NCBI RefSeq assembly: GCF_009792235.1
Contig: NZ_CP046973.1
Span: 4,836,001 to 4,900,000 of the forward strand
DNA from: Microcystis aeruginosa FD4
Lineage (GTDB): Bacteria > Cyanobacteriota > Cyanobacteriia > Cyanobacteriales > Microcystaceae
Length of the DNA: 64,000 nt
Direction: 5' to 3'
Shown one piece after another: positions 54,354-63,700 of the stretch. The position numbers were made by a program, and so were the translations under genes. Numbering within the stretch: the first letter of the stretch is position 1; every line of letters begins with the position of its first letter. Under the pieces are notes generated by a model, which worked only from the letters and a program-made list of their open reading frames with translations, was not told the DNA's origin and searched no databases.

Positions 54354-54442
54354 AAGTAGGTGGGTGGAATTAAATATAAGATGAACGTAGGTTGAGCTTC
54401 GGCCGTGAGCTTTTGCCGAACGGTTGAGGCATGAAACCCAAC
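54354..54442 (+). repeat. Hairpin repeat, second copy
   Basis: 89 nt, closely matching 42356-42443. It lies in the 372-bp gap 54310-54681, with another 46-nt hairpin at 54553-54598. Confidence 0.8.
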
Positions 54443-54552
54443 GCCCGCATCGGTTACGCTACTGCTAACCCATACTACAAATAATTGTGCCTCCCTACTT
54501 ATTCAAAGAGGGCGAATGCAATTCGCCCCTACAATAATATTATTGCGCCAAT

Positions 54553-54598
54553 CGTAGGGGCGCACCGTGGTCAGTGAGTTGATCGAACTGCGTGCGCC
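54553..54598. repeat. 46-nt hairpin repeat, copy 2
   Basis: GTAGGGGCGCA to TGCGCCC, matching 52721-52766 apart from three bases. Confidence 0.7.
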
Positions 54599-54681
54599 CA
54601 AAATATCATCTAGATATTTCGACAAAATTGAGATGCAGCCTCAACTATTATCTCATGGAGAGAGCGAAATAGTGATAAGTA

Positions 54682-55779
54682 ATGGGACAAAATCAACGGA
54701 TGATTAAAATTTACACGGAAGTCGAACGGGGGCAAAATTGGTTACAGCGCCATCAAAAATCTTGTCCGATATTTGCCCTAGTTTTAGGCTTTACCGAGAC
54801 AGGATTAATCCCCGGAATCTCCACCGCCGGTGCTACCCCGGAAGATAGAAAATATACAGCGATCGCCGATGCCGAATTTATCGTTAAAGGAGTTTCACCC
54901 CATCCCCGTTATCCCTTGCCTCCCCTAACGGTGGGAGCCTCCCCTGCCTATATTACCCGCGCCGTAGTGGAAAAATTAGCTATTCCTGTCCGGGTTTTTA
55001 ACGCCGGTTTACCCTTGCCCCCGGCCGTCGATTATATCGAACTGGGGGGACAACCGGCCCGTTGTCTCTCCACCGGCCGCGCCCTAGATCTCCCCATAGT
55101 AAAACACCTGTTCGCCCAAGGATTAGCTTGGGGAGAAAAATTAGCCCGCCAGTCTGGTTATCTAATTATCGGCGAGTGTGTGGTCGGTGGCACCACCACC
55201 GCCCTCGCCATCCTAACTGGATTGGGTTATCGAGCCAAGGGCAAAGTGAATAGCAGCCATCCCCAGTGCAATCATGCCCAGAAACAGGCAATAGTTGAGC
55301 AGGGATTAGCCCGAAAAGAAATTTTTGATCCTTTTGAGGTAATCGCCGCACTAGGCGATCCTCAGCAGATTTTCGTTGCTGGCATGGCGATCGCCGCCAG
55401 TGGGCAGGGTGGGGTACTCCTCGCCGGAGGAACCCAAATGTTAGCCGTTTCTGCCCTAATTCAAGCTCTAGTGGCTAAATATGCCTATCCCGTTAACTGG
55501 GAAAATATCCTCGTCGGCACAACTCGCTGGGTAGCGGAAGATAAAACGGGGGATACGGTGGGATTAGCCCGCCTGATCGGAAAATTGCCCCTATTAGCCA
55601 CACAATTAAACTTTTCCGCCTCTAAATACCCGGTTTTGCAAGCTTATGAACAAGGTTTCGTCAAGGAAGGAGTCGGTGCGGGGGGATGTGCGATCGCTGC
55701 TTGTCTGTACCAGAATTGGACTAATCAAGATTTGGTCAAAGCGATCGAAAATTTAATCGGGTTTCAACTAAACTGTTGA
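54682..55779 (+). CDS. UPF0284 / CobT-like phosphoribosyltransferase
   Basis: 365 residues (ATG 54700, MIKIYTEVERG, is another possible start). FALVLGFTETGLIPGISTAG, GASPAYITRAVVEKL, ECVVGGTTTALAILTGLGY and GVLLAGGTQMLAVSALIQAL are the UPF0284/TIGR00303 hallmarks. This is a cyanobacterial and archaeal relative of nicotinate-nucleotide:dimethylbenzimidazole phosphoribosyltransferase. It is probably in the lower-ligand step of cobamide synthesis (inference). No cob genes are adjacent. Confidence 0.88.
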   Translation: MGQNQRMIKIYTEVERGQNWLQRHQKSCPIFALVLGFTETGLIPGISTAGATPEDRKYTAIADAEFIVKGVSPHPRYPLPPLTVGASPAYITRAVVEKLAIPVRVFNAGLPLPPAVDYIELGGQPARCLSTGRALDLPIVKHLFAQGLAWGEKLARQSGYLIIGECVVGGTTTALAILTGLGYRAKGKVNSSHPQCNHAQKQAIVEQGLARKEIFDPFEVIAALGDPQQIFVAGMAIAASGQGGVLLAGGTQMLAVSALIQALVAKYAYPVNWENILVGTTRWVAEDKTGDTVGLARLIGKLPLLATQLNFSASKYPVLQAYEQGFVKEGVGAGGCAIAACLYQNWTNQDLVKAIENLIGFQLNC

Positions 55780-56056
55780 CTATCTATTTGGGCATCACCT
55801 ATCGCTGAAACCCTAGATTTTCTATTCTGATAATCTCTCGATTATAGTCTTCATTCAAGCATAATCTTAACAATCATACTCCTCATTTTTGATTGTTTGA
55901 TTGACTATGGTTATTTTTGGCCATTATCCTTGGGATATAATTATGATAATCTCCCCACCAGATAGGCAATGGTAGCAGTAGCGCAATGCTTAGGTGATGT
56001 TATGATAATAATAGTTTTGCCAAAATTTTTATTAAGGACGGGATGATCTTAAAAAT

Positions 56057-56263
56057 ATGCAATATCAAGTCAATCTCAAGCAATCAGAAGAGGGATATGC
56101 CGTTTGGTGTCCTAGTTTACCTGGTTGTGCTTCTCAAGGGACAACTAAAGAAGAAGCACTCAATAATATTCAAGATGCAATTCAGTCTTATTTAGAAGTG
56201 GCTGAGGAATTAAATCAAGGGATCGAATCTTATTATGTAGAAGTTGAATTAAATCATGCCTAG
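56057..56263 (+). CDS. hicB: HicB antitoxin
   Basis: 68 residues: the HicB partial RNase-H fold (EEGYAVWCPSLPGCASQGTT, then EALNNIQDAIQSYLEVAEEL). There is no separate DNA-binding domain. It is encoded before hicA and overlaps it by 8 bp, an order that occurs in part of the family. Confidence 0.92.
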   Translation: MQYQVNLKQSEEGYAVWCPSLPGCASQGTTKEEALNNIQDAIQSYLEVAEELNQGIESYYVEVELNHA

Positions 56264-56468
56264 TCTTGCTGGAATTAATCATCAACGAGCAATTAAAGCG
56301 TTTGAAAAAGCAGGATTTCAGATTGTTCGACCGGGAAAACATATTACCATAACTGATGGACAACATATTCTCACTATTCCAAGGTCTAATCCAATCAATG
56401 CTTATACAATGGGAACAATTATTAAAGGTTCTGGATTAACTATTGAAGAATTTAAAAAACTTTTATAA
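56256..56468 (+). CDS. hicA: HicA mRNA interferase toxin
   Basis: 70 residues, dsRBD-like: AIKAFEKAGFQIVRPGKHIT, where G-K-H supplies the catalytic His, then LTIPRSNPINAYTMGTIIKG and LTIEEFKKLL. It is complete and should be active, so hicB must hold it in check. Confidence 0.92.
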   Translation: MPSLAGINHQRAIKAFEKAGFQIVRPGKHITITDGQHILTIPRSNPINAYTMGTIIKGSGLTIEEFKKLL

Positions 56469-56606
56469 AAAAATCAACCCATGAACGAACAACGCACCCA
56501 ATTCTGTCTAAATTATGATTTTTTTGATTGTTGGATTGACTAGGATTTTTTTCGGCTATCATCCCTGTGATACAATTCTGATAATCTCCCCATTTAATCC
56601 CTGTAC

Positions 56607-56671
56607 GGGCGAAGCATTCGTGCAATAACTTATCACTAAAATCCTAAATTTTTTATCCGAATGTTTCGCCC
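56607..56671. repeat. REP-like hairpin 1
   Basis: GGGCGAAGCATTCG (56607-56620) and CGAATGTTTCGCCC (56658-56671) pair around a 37-nt loop with TTATCACTAAAATCC. It lies left of the RAYT gene. The gap 56469-56839 is almost entirely such units, apart from a copied start of the TPR gene at 56481-56500. Confidence 0.75.
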
Positions 56672-56840
56672 CTACCCCAGACAATAACCTTCGCCTATTA
56701 TCCCTGTGATACAATCACGATAATCTCCCCATTAAATCACTGTACGGGCGAAGCATTTGGGCAATAACTTATCACTAAAATCCTAAATTTTTTATCCGAA
56801 TGCTTCGCCCCTACCCATCAATTCCCCATCTACCACGCCA
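56658..56840. repeat. Long direct repeat (left), with REP hairpin 2
   Basis: About 183 bp, from CCGAATGTTTCGCCCC to CCATCTACCACGCC, nearly identical to 57441-57623. It contains the hairpin GGGCGAAGCATTTGG/CCGAATGCTTCGCCC (56746-56810). Both copies end just before an ATG. Confidence 0.8.
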
Positions 56841-57373
56841 TGAATGAACTGAAAAAATATCGACAATCTATTCGCTTGAAAGGCTATGATTATAGACTTA
56901 ATGGAGCTTATTATATAACAATTTGTTCTTATCAAAAGCAGTATTTATTTGGTGAAATTGTTGAAGGAAATATGAAGCAAAATTTACTTGGTGATACTAT
57001 TGAAACAGTATGGTACAGACTACCTCTAAATTTTAAATTTATTGAACTAGATGCTTTTATTGTTATGCCCAATCATATTCATGGAATTATATTAATACAA
57101 AATCAAGCTCTGGAAAAGACCGAATACTATTCTCAATATCCTCGCGGTACAATGCCAGAATCTTTGGGGGCTATTGTGCAGAATTTTAAATCAATCTCTA
57201 CTCGTAAAATCAATCGTTTATGTAGCGATCGCCTGAAAGTTTGGCATCGCAATTATTATGAACATATCATTCGCAATGAAGATTCTTATCAAAAAATCCG
57301 GCAATACATTCTTGACAATCCGCGAAATTGGCAACAAGACGAAAACAATCTTAATAAATTCAAACCAATGTAG
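56840..57373 (+). CDS. REP-associated tyrosine transposase (RAYT)
   Basis: 177 residues. YYITICSYQKQYLFGEI, the HUH motif VMPNHIHGIILIQNQ and the catalytic Tyr region YYEHIIRNEDSYQKIRQYIL (then NPRNWQQD) identify the TnpA-REP/RAYT group, which is related to IS200 TnpA. The gene is flanked on both sides by REP hairpins and long direct repeats. It is apparently intact. Confidence 0.93.
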   Translation: MNELKKYRQSIRLKGYDYRLNGAYYITICSYQKQYLFGEIVEGNMKQNLLGDTIETVWYRLPLNFKFIELDAFIVMPNHIHGIILIQNQALEKTEYYSQYPRGTMPESLGAIVQNFKSISTRKINRLCSDRLKVWHRNYYEHIIRNEDSYQKIRQYILDNPRNWQQDENNLNKFKPM

Positions 57374-57390
57374 GGGCAAATAATCTGTAC

Positions 57391-57455
57391 GGGCGAAGCA
57401 TTCGGGCAATAACCTATCGCTGAAACCCTAGATTTTCTATCCGAATGTTTCGCCC
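57391..57455. repeat. REP-like hairpin 3
   Basis: GGGCGAAGCATTCGG (57391-57405) and CCGAATGTTTCGCCC (57441-57455), immediately 3' of the RAYT gene. It is homologous to hairpin 1. Confidence 0.75.
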
Positions 57456-57623
57456 CTACCCCAGACAATAACCTTCGCCTATTATCCCTGTGATACAATC
57501 ACGATAATCTCCCCATTAAATCACTGTACGGGCGAAGCATTTGGGCAATAACTTATCACTAAAATCCTAAATTTTTTATCCGAATGCTTCGCCCCTACCC
57601 ATCAATTCCCCATCTACCACGCT
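57441..57623. repeat. Long direct repeat (right), with REP hairpin 4
   Basis: The second copy of 56658-56840, with the hairpin at 57530-57594. It ends immediately before the ATG of the TPR gene at 57624. Confidence 0.8.
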
Positions 57624-59151
57624 ATGAACGAACAACGCACCCAAACATACCTAAACCTCATTAATCAGCTATTATCTTGCAATAATAGCGATGAACCCCG
57701 AATCTTACAGGAAAATCAGGAATTGCTGGATGAGGTTGGTACAGGTAATGGTAGCCGTAGCGCAACAATTCGGGAATGCAGGAAGGGAAAATGAGGCGCG
57801 ATGGTTGCTGAATATGGCACAACAGTTAGCAGCAGCATTAGGGTTATTGGGGGATGAAACCACGGCAACCGCCAACACCCCGCAAAACTATCTCAATTTC
57901 TTAATGGAGACATTACGAAAAGTCCAAGAGAATCCTAATCCTCAAGTTATTTATCCCTTCTGGGCGCAAAATCTGGATAAATTGGATGAAAATTTGATAT
58001 ATATTCTTGATAGTTGGGCAAATGATAAACTAGCATCCGTTGATACAAAAGAAGCCTATTTTATTGCTGGAAATATTTGGTACTTCAGTGAATTAGTACA
58101 AAAATTCACACTAGGTAGTATTGCCGCTAATAAGGAAATTGCCATTGCTGGTTATGAAATAACCTTAAGAGTTTATACTAAAGGAGCTTTTCCCCGAGAT
58201 TGGGCAGTTACCAAGCTAAATCTCGCTGTTACTTACTCTGAAAGAATTAGAGGCAATAAAGCTGACAATTTAGAAAAATCAATTACTGGTTTTACTGAAG
58301 CCTTGAGAGTTTATACTGAAAAAGCTTTTCCCCAGAGTTGGGCCTTAACACAATATAATCTTGCTCTTATTTACTATGACAGAATCAGAGGCGACAAAGT
58401 CGAGAATTTAGAAAAGTCAATTGTCGCTAATCAGGAAGCCTTAAAAGTTTATACCTGGGAAGCTTCTCCCCAAGATTGGGCTCTTCTGGTTTCTGTGTGG
58501 AAGGAAGAAGGATAGGGATAATTTTCCAGAAACATAGTCTTCAAAGCTTTGCCTAGCAAGACTCCTACGAATGATAAGCACTGATTATCACACAAAGTCG
58601 AGAAGAGCCAAGATTGGGCAATTACCAATTATAATCTGGCCGCTGTTTACCTGAAGAGAATCAAAGAAGATAAGGCTAAGAATTTAGAAATGGCAATTTC
58701 TGCTTTTACTAATGCATTGAAAGTCTGGACTTTGGAATCTTCTCCCAAAAATTGGGGTAATACGCAGGATGGTCTTGCTAATGCTTACCTGAATAGGATC
58801 AGAGGCGATAAAGCTGAAAATTTGGAGATGGCAATTGAGGCTGCTAATAAAGCCCTGAAAGTGAGAACTTTGGCAGCTTTTCCCCAAGAATGGGCAGCCA
58901 CGCAAAATAATCTTGCTCTTGCTTACCGTAACAGAATTAGGGATGATAAAGCTGAGAATATTGAAAAAGCGATCGCCTATTATCAAGAAGTCTTGAAAGT
59001 TTATACTTTTGAGGCATTTCCTCAAGATTGGGCAACCACACAGAATAATCTCGCGGCTGCTTACACAGAAAGAATTAGAGGAGATAAAGCGGAGAATATA
59101 GAAAAAGCAATCGCAGCTTGCCAAGAAGCTCTAAAAGTTGGCGTTGCATAA
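57624..59151 (+). pseudogene. TPR repeat protein (CHAT-TPR-like), disrupted
   Basis: The true start is ATG 57624 (MNEQRTQTYLNLINQLLSCN). The frame breaks near 57730 and continues from 57691 as VQVMVAVAQQFGNAGRENEA and TPR-like repeats (DWAVTKLNLAVTYSERIRG and similar, about 40 residues each). A MITE at 58479-58609 introduces a stop; beyond it the repeats resume (DWAITNYNLAAVYLKRIKED). It ends abruptly at 59151 with no CHAT domain. Related Microcystis proteins carry CHAT domains after such TPRs (inference). Non-functional as a whole. Confidence 0.75.
58479..58609. mobile_element. ISL3-type MITE in the TPR gene, 131 bp
   Basis: Inverted ends: GGCTCTTCTGGTTTCTGTGTG... and ...CACACAAAGTCGAGAAGAGCC. 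CAAGATTGG occurs at 58471-58479 and 58609-58617, an 8-bp target duplication plus shared end base. Removing it restores SPQDWAITNYNLAAVYL in frame. The ends match the ISL3 copies at 41795 and 42140. Confidence 0.85.
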
Positions 59152-59153
59152 TA

Positions 59154-59313
59154 GGCGTTGCTGATTTGAGATATGAATCTTCTTGTGTGGGATTTTTAAG
59201 GCGTTGCTGATTTGAGATATGAATCTTCTTTTGTGGGATTTTTAAAACCTAGACCCAAACTAACTTTTGGATGGGTGCAGGGTTGTCATTCATACCTTGA
59301 TTCAGCAACGCCT
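59154..59313. mobile_element. MITE with GGCGTTGCTGA ends, partly duplicated
   Basis: A 46-bp unit (GGCGTTGCTGATTTGAGA...) is repeated at 59154 and 59200. Inverted TCAGCAACGCC lies at 59302-59312. It marks the broken ends of both the TPR gene and the small gene at 59302. Confidence 0.7.
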
Positions 59314-59571
59314 TAAATCAGGCGCTAAACCTTCCTTAAACTTTGCATCACAAACTACCTGACGCGCTTGCTTTAACGCAGATTCCCAAGTGATTCCCGC
59401 TCTCACATCTTCAATGTCGGCTCGACGCGCTAAGATACGAGCAGCTTGTTCTAAATCCCCTTCACAACGTTCAATCACGTCAATATCTCCTAATGCTTTA
59501 GAATCCTCTGCCAATTCAGCGCGAAACTGGGCAATTTCTTCAGCAGTAACTTTAGTTGATTCAATATCCAT
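59302..59571 (-). CDS. Small hypothetical protein, MITE-altered C-terminus
   Basis: 89 residues: VTAEEIAQFRAELAEDSKAL, then VIERCEGDLEQAARILARRA, then ALKQARQVVCDAKFKEGLAP and a DLRRC end from the MITE. It resembles a cyanobacterial family of small helical proteins of unknown role. The last residues are probably not original. Confidence 0.6.
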   Translation of the reverse strand: MDIESTKVTAEEIAQFRAELAEDSKALGDIDVIERCEGDLEQAARILARRADIEDVRAGITWESALKQARQVVCDAKFKEGLAPDLRRC

Positions 59572-59778
59572 AGGTTGTTCTTATTTACAGACAATACTAA
59601 TTGTATAGTTTCTATTTTGCCATCTATCGATAGTTTTTAATAGACAGTGTTAAGTGGTAAATTTCTCTTCTCTGATCCAGGTTAAGAGCATCTTAACAAT
59701 CCTTGACAAAATGAACTTTATGTGGGTTTCTTACCCAGAAACAAACTTTTTCAGCAAACTCTATGTAGTCCTAAAGTT

Positions 59779-62400
59779 TTATTTATCCTCTCCTGCTACA
59801 GATTGATAAAATCTTTCTAGACTTTCTACACAGGTTCGATCATTAAATACTGTATCGATATTCATTTTAGTATAATCTTTGATTGTTTGCCGCCATTGAT
59901 TATCTAAACCTAAACGGATAGCAATTTCAATATAGTGATTTTTATCCGTAGCAATTGTCTCGGTTATGCCTAATTTTTTTAGGATAGCATAGGAATGTCT
60001 TCCGCGCATAAATTCCCCCGGACAGGTAACAACTGGAAGCTGACAGGCAATTGCTTCTAAGGTGGTATTTCCTCCCGACCAACTTAAGTTATCTAAATAG
60101 ATGTCTGCTAATAAGTTAAGCTGAAAATAATCATTTTGTTCTAATTGTGGCATCATTCCCCCGTAATCTTGCCAATTGAGTCCATACTTATTAAAAGCTT
60201 GACTTAATCTCCACTGAAAGCAATGGGTCACAAATTCGCTACGATGGCAGATAAAAATAAATTGACTGTTGGGAACTTGTCGGGCAATTCTAGGAAAAAT
60301 ATCGTCATTTTCTGGCAGATATTTAAATAAACTCTGACAGTTTAAATAGATGATTTTATCCTCAGCTAATCCCATCTCTAAACGAGTTTTTCTCTGGGGA
60401 GGAAGGGAAGGTTTGGGATAGGCAATACCTAAATCAGATAAGCGAATTAATTTTTCACTGTAGTGATTATCTCCCTCCGTGGGTTCCATTAATTCACTGG
60501 AGATAAAATAATCAATGGTTGGTAATCCTGAGGTGATGGGATGGCCCCAAGTTACACATTGTACTGGAGCTAAACGCAATCCTGCTAGTTGGGTAGTGCG
60601 AGGATCCATACCAATATCTAAATAAACGAGAATATGTAACTGATTATCTAAAATATGTTGAGCAATTTTTTCCGCATTGACTAGATTATCAAACTGATAA
60701 AAATAATCACTTTGCTCTTGGTATTGTTTGGTAAAATTATCGCAGGTGTTATTAATATCTATTCCATAACAATAAATTTCAAATTGCTCTCGATTTCGCC
60801 ACTGCAACCATCCTTGAAAGAGTTTCGCTACCGTGTGATGACGCAAGTGAGCAGAAATATAGCCAAGGCGAATTTTTCCCGTAGGTATGGTTAGGTTTTT
60901 CACCCAATCAGGAAAGTTAGCTGAGGTAATTTTATAAACTAATTCCCCATATTTTTTTTGTAGTTTTAAATCATTTTGACCTTGATATTGAAGATAAAAA
61001 TTAGTTCTTAAACCAATACTTTTCCACGCCTCCTGTTGTTGATGAGTAGTGGTTAAATCAAGATTATACAAGATATTATCTAACCGTTTCTCGTAGTTTG
61101 ATCGATATAGCATAATATCTGCTTGATTTGTGTAAACTATCGGCATTAACCGCATTAATTCTAATTTCAAAGATAGGTGATCGGTAAGATACTCTAAAGC
61201 CGATTTAGTTGCTTGAATTGCCACCTCGATCGGATAATTATTTTGTAATAACCAAATTAGGCGCAAATGTAAATCAATATTTTTTGGATGATAGCTAATG
61301 CCTTTTTTATACACTTCCAAAGCTTGTTTTTCTTCTTTGAGAATGAGATAGCAATGGGCGCAATTTAAATAAAAATTGCTGTCCTCTATTTTAATTGCTA
61401 ATAATTTTTGATAATAGTTTAGTGCTAATTGATAGAGTTTTCTTTGATAAAAATAATCACCTGAGTAAAGATCGGCTCTTTTTTGGTCAGCTTGCAGGTT
61501 TTCCCAAAGGGAGAGATTTTGACTAATTTCTCGTCTATCTCCTGCCAGTTGTTGGGCAGTTTTATAAGCATTTTTTGCTTCTGTCCAAGCTTGTTTAACT
61601 AAATAGACATTGCCTAAATTGATATAAAAAGGATAAAAATCCGCTTGGCTATTAATTCCCTGCTGATAGAATTTTTCGGCTGACTCTAGCTGACCTAATT
61701 GATAAAATAAATTACCCAGTTTATTATAAGCATCGACAAAATTAGCATTGAGATCGATCGCTTTCTGATAAGCTGATAAAGCTATATCTAAACGGGATTG
61801 TTTTTCTAGCACCCTAGCCATGGTATAATGATATAAGGCTTGATTTTCCTCTAATTCTATGGCTCTTGCTAAACAGTTAAAAGATTCTGTTAGTCGGTTA
61901 ATTATATAGTATAAGTATCCTAAATCGTGCCAGACATAAGCTAATTGTTCACGCCAAGATAAAATTCTTAAGTAAAAGTCCTCAGCTAAAGTATATTCTC
62001 GTCGATTAATTGCCTCTTGCACCTCTTGAAGACAGGAGTTTATCACCGTCAGGGCATAATTTTCTATTTCTTCATCCCCTTCTATTTCTTCTAATTCTAG
62101 CCACTGGAGATAGATTAATTTAGCTTTGGCAAACTGCCAGCAATCGAGATTTCTAATTATCTCTTTTTTGAGGAGCATAATTAAATCTTGACTAGACTCT
62201 GATTGTAATAGCCAAAATAACCAAATTTCTTGCGCTGTTGCTTGCTGCTCTAGCAGCAGATAAGCTAATCCCAGATAGGGATAATAATCAGTCACTTCTG
62301 GATGAACCGCCAGCGCTTGTTGACAAAATAACAATAATTGATTATAGTCTCCCGATGCTAACATTAACTCGATCGCTTGTTGGTGATTACTGTTGATCAT
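59779..62400 (-). CDS. TPR and SPINDLY-type GT41 glycosyltransferase
   Basis: 873 residues. The N-terminal ~390 residues are TPR helices (VYYLG/LYHYTMARVLEKQSRLDI pattern). The C-terminal GT41 catalytic part starts GKIRLGYISAHLRHHTVAKL (the HxxxxH region), then VYLDIGMDPRTTQLAGLRLA, PVQCVTWGHPITSG, IYLDNLSWSGGNTTLEAIAC and PVVTCPGEFMRGRHSYAIL. It is a homologue of O-GlcNAc/O-fucose transferases; the donor and target here are unknown. A single large gene. Confidence 0.92.
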   Translation of the reverse strand: MINSNHQQAIELMLASGDYNQLLLFCQQALAVHPEVTDYYPYLGLAYLLLEQQATAQEIWLFWLLQSESSQDLIMLLKKEIIRNLDCWQFAKAKLIYLQWLELEEIEGDEEIENYALTVINSCLQEVQEAINRREYTLAEDFYLRILSWREQLAYVWHDLGYLYYIINRLTESFNCLARAIELEENQALYHYTMARVLEKQSRLDIALSAYQKAIDLNANFVDAYNKLGNLFYQLGQLESAEKFYQQGINSQADFYPFYINLGNVYLVKQAWTEAKNAYKTAQQLAGDRREISQNLSLWENLQADQKRADLYSGDYFYQRKLYQLALNYYQKLLAIKIEDSNFYLNCAHCYLILKEEKQALEVYKKGISYHPKNIDLHLRLIWLLQNNYPIEVAIQATKSALEYLTDHLSLKLELMRLMPIVYTNQADIMLYRSNYEKRLDNILYNLDLTTTHQQQEAWKSIGLRTNFYLQYQGQNDLKLQKKYGELVYKITSANFPDWVKNLTIPTGKIRLGYISAHLRHHTVAKLFQGWLQWRNREQFEIYCYGIDINNTCDNFTKQYQEQSDYFYQFDNLVNAEKIAQHILDNQLHILVYLDIGMDPRTTQLAGLRLAPVQCVTWGHPITSGLPTIDYFISSELMEPTEGDNHYSEKLIRLSDLGIAYPKPSLPPQRKTRLEMGLAEDKIIYLNCQSLFKYLPENDDIFPRIARQVPNSQFIFICHRSEFVTHCFQWRLSQAFNKYGLNWQDYGGMMPQLEQNDYFQLNLLADIYLDNLSWSGGNTTLEAIACQLPVVTCPGEFMRGRHSYAILKKLGITETIATDKNHYIEIAIRLGLDNQWRQTIKDYTKMNIDTVFNDRTCVESLERFYQSVAGEDK

Positions 62401-62587
62401 TATCTTTGACTCTCGTTGCTCTCATTCCACAATACCCTCGATCGAGCTTCGGGTAACATCTTGGACTTATTGAACTTAACTAGCGATAGATTCGAGGATT
62501 TATTGGCTCTATTAAGGCAGAAAATCCTTATTCTACCCTGATTTTCCACTATCTACCGCCCTAGCCGGACAAATAATTTCTCGTGCA

Positions 62588-62604
62588 GATAAGAATTATT
62601 CTCA
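62588..62604 (-). promoter_or_regulatory. Putative Fur box before futA
   Basis: Minus strand: TGAGAATAATTCTTATC, close to the 7-1-7 Fur pattern TGATAAT-N-ATTATCA (about 11 of 14 symmetric positions). TATAAT at 62612-62617 is the likely -10, with the site overlapping the -35 region, 41 nt before the start. Iron repression is inferred. Confidence 0.5.
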
Positions 62605-62644
62605 ATAGCTGTATAATGGGAAAAGACAAGCCAAGAATCTAGCA

Positions 62645-63700
62645 ATGAACGATAAAATAACTCGGAGAGTCTTTCTAGGCGCGGGAACAGCCACCTTAGC
62701 GGTAGCAGTGGGTCAATTAGGGAAAATAAACGAAGTTTCCGCCCAAACTAAACAATTAAACCTCTATTCCTCCCGTCATTACAACACCGACCGACGATTG
62801 TACGACAACTTCACCCGACAAACGGGAATAAAAATTAACCTCGTCGAAGGGGAAGCAGACCCATTAATCGAACGAATCAAAAGCGAAGGCCGCAATAGTC
62901 CTGCCGATATACTCCTAACGGTAGATGCGGGGAGACTATGGCGCGCCGACCAACAGGGAATTTTTGCCCCCGTCAATTCCCGCATTCTTACCCAAAGAAT
63001 TCCCGCTCATTTGCGTCACCCCAAAGGTCACTGGTTCGGGTTTAGTAAACGCTTGCGGGTAATCATGTACAACAAAGACAGAGTTAACCCCAGAGAAATC
63101 GATTCCTATGCAGATTTAACCAATCCCAAATGGAAAGGAAAAGTCGTCACCCGGTCATCTAGTAACATCTATAGTCAATCTTTTACTGCTTGGTTAATCG
63201 ACATCCAAGGGGAAGCGGCCGCAGAAAAATGGTGTCGGGGATTAGTGGCTAATTTTGCCCGTTCACCCCAGGGAAATGATAAGGCACAAATCGAAGCTGT
63301 CGCCGCCGGAATTGCCGATTTAGCCCTAGCTAACACCTATTACTTAGCTGGGTATGCCGAAGAAAAAGACCCAGCTAAACGGGCAATTTATGACCAAGTA
63401 GGCGTAATTTTCCCCGACCAAACAGGCCGCGGCGCTCACGTTAATATTAGCGGTGGTGGTTTAATTAAAACCGCTCCCAATCGAGAATCGGCGATTAAAT
63501 TTTTAGAGTATCTTTCTAGCAATGAAGCACAGAACTTTTTTGCTAAGGGTAATCGCGAATATCCCGTCGTTCCAGGGGTTGCTTTAGACCCTTTCCTAGC
63601 AAAACTCGGACGCGGTAAAGAAGATACCGTTAGTGTGGCTAATTATGGACCTAATTTAGCCAAAGCAGTCCAGGTAATGAATCGCGCCGGTTGGAAATAA
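62645..63700 (+). CDS. futA: Iron(III) ABC transporter substrate-binding protein (FutA type)
   Basis: 351 residues with a Tat signal (TRRVFLGAGTATLAVAVGQL, cleavage near SAQ). The periplasmic binding fold includes LNLYSSRHYNTDRRLYDNFT, then KINLVEGEADPLIERIKSEG, DILLTVDAGRLWRADQQGIF, and NTYYLAGYAEE with iron-ligand tyrosines. This matches FutA/IdiA of cyanobacteria. It delivers ferric iron to FutB/FutC, which are not in the window. A Fur-like site lies upstream. Confidence 0.93.
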   Translation: MNDKITRRVFLGAGTATLAVAVGQLGKINEVSAQTKQLNLYSSRHYNTDRRLYDNFTRQTGIKINLVEGEADPLIERIKSEGRNSPADILLTVDAGRLWRADQQGIFAPVNSRILTQRIPAHLRHPKGHWFGFSKRLRVIMYNKDRVNPREIDSYADLTNPKWKGKVVTRSSSNIYSQSFTAWLIDIQGEAAAEKWCRGLVANFARSPQGNDKAQIEAVAAGIADLALANTYYLAGYAEEKDPAKRAIYDQVGVIFPDQTGRGAHVNISGGGLIKTAPNRESAIKFLEYLSSNEAQNFFAKGNREYPVVPGVALDPFLAKLGRGKEDTVSVANYGPNLAKAVQVMNRAGWK

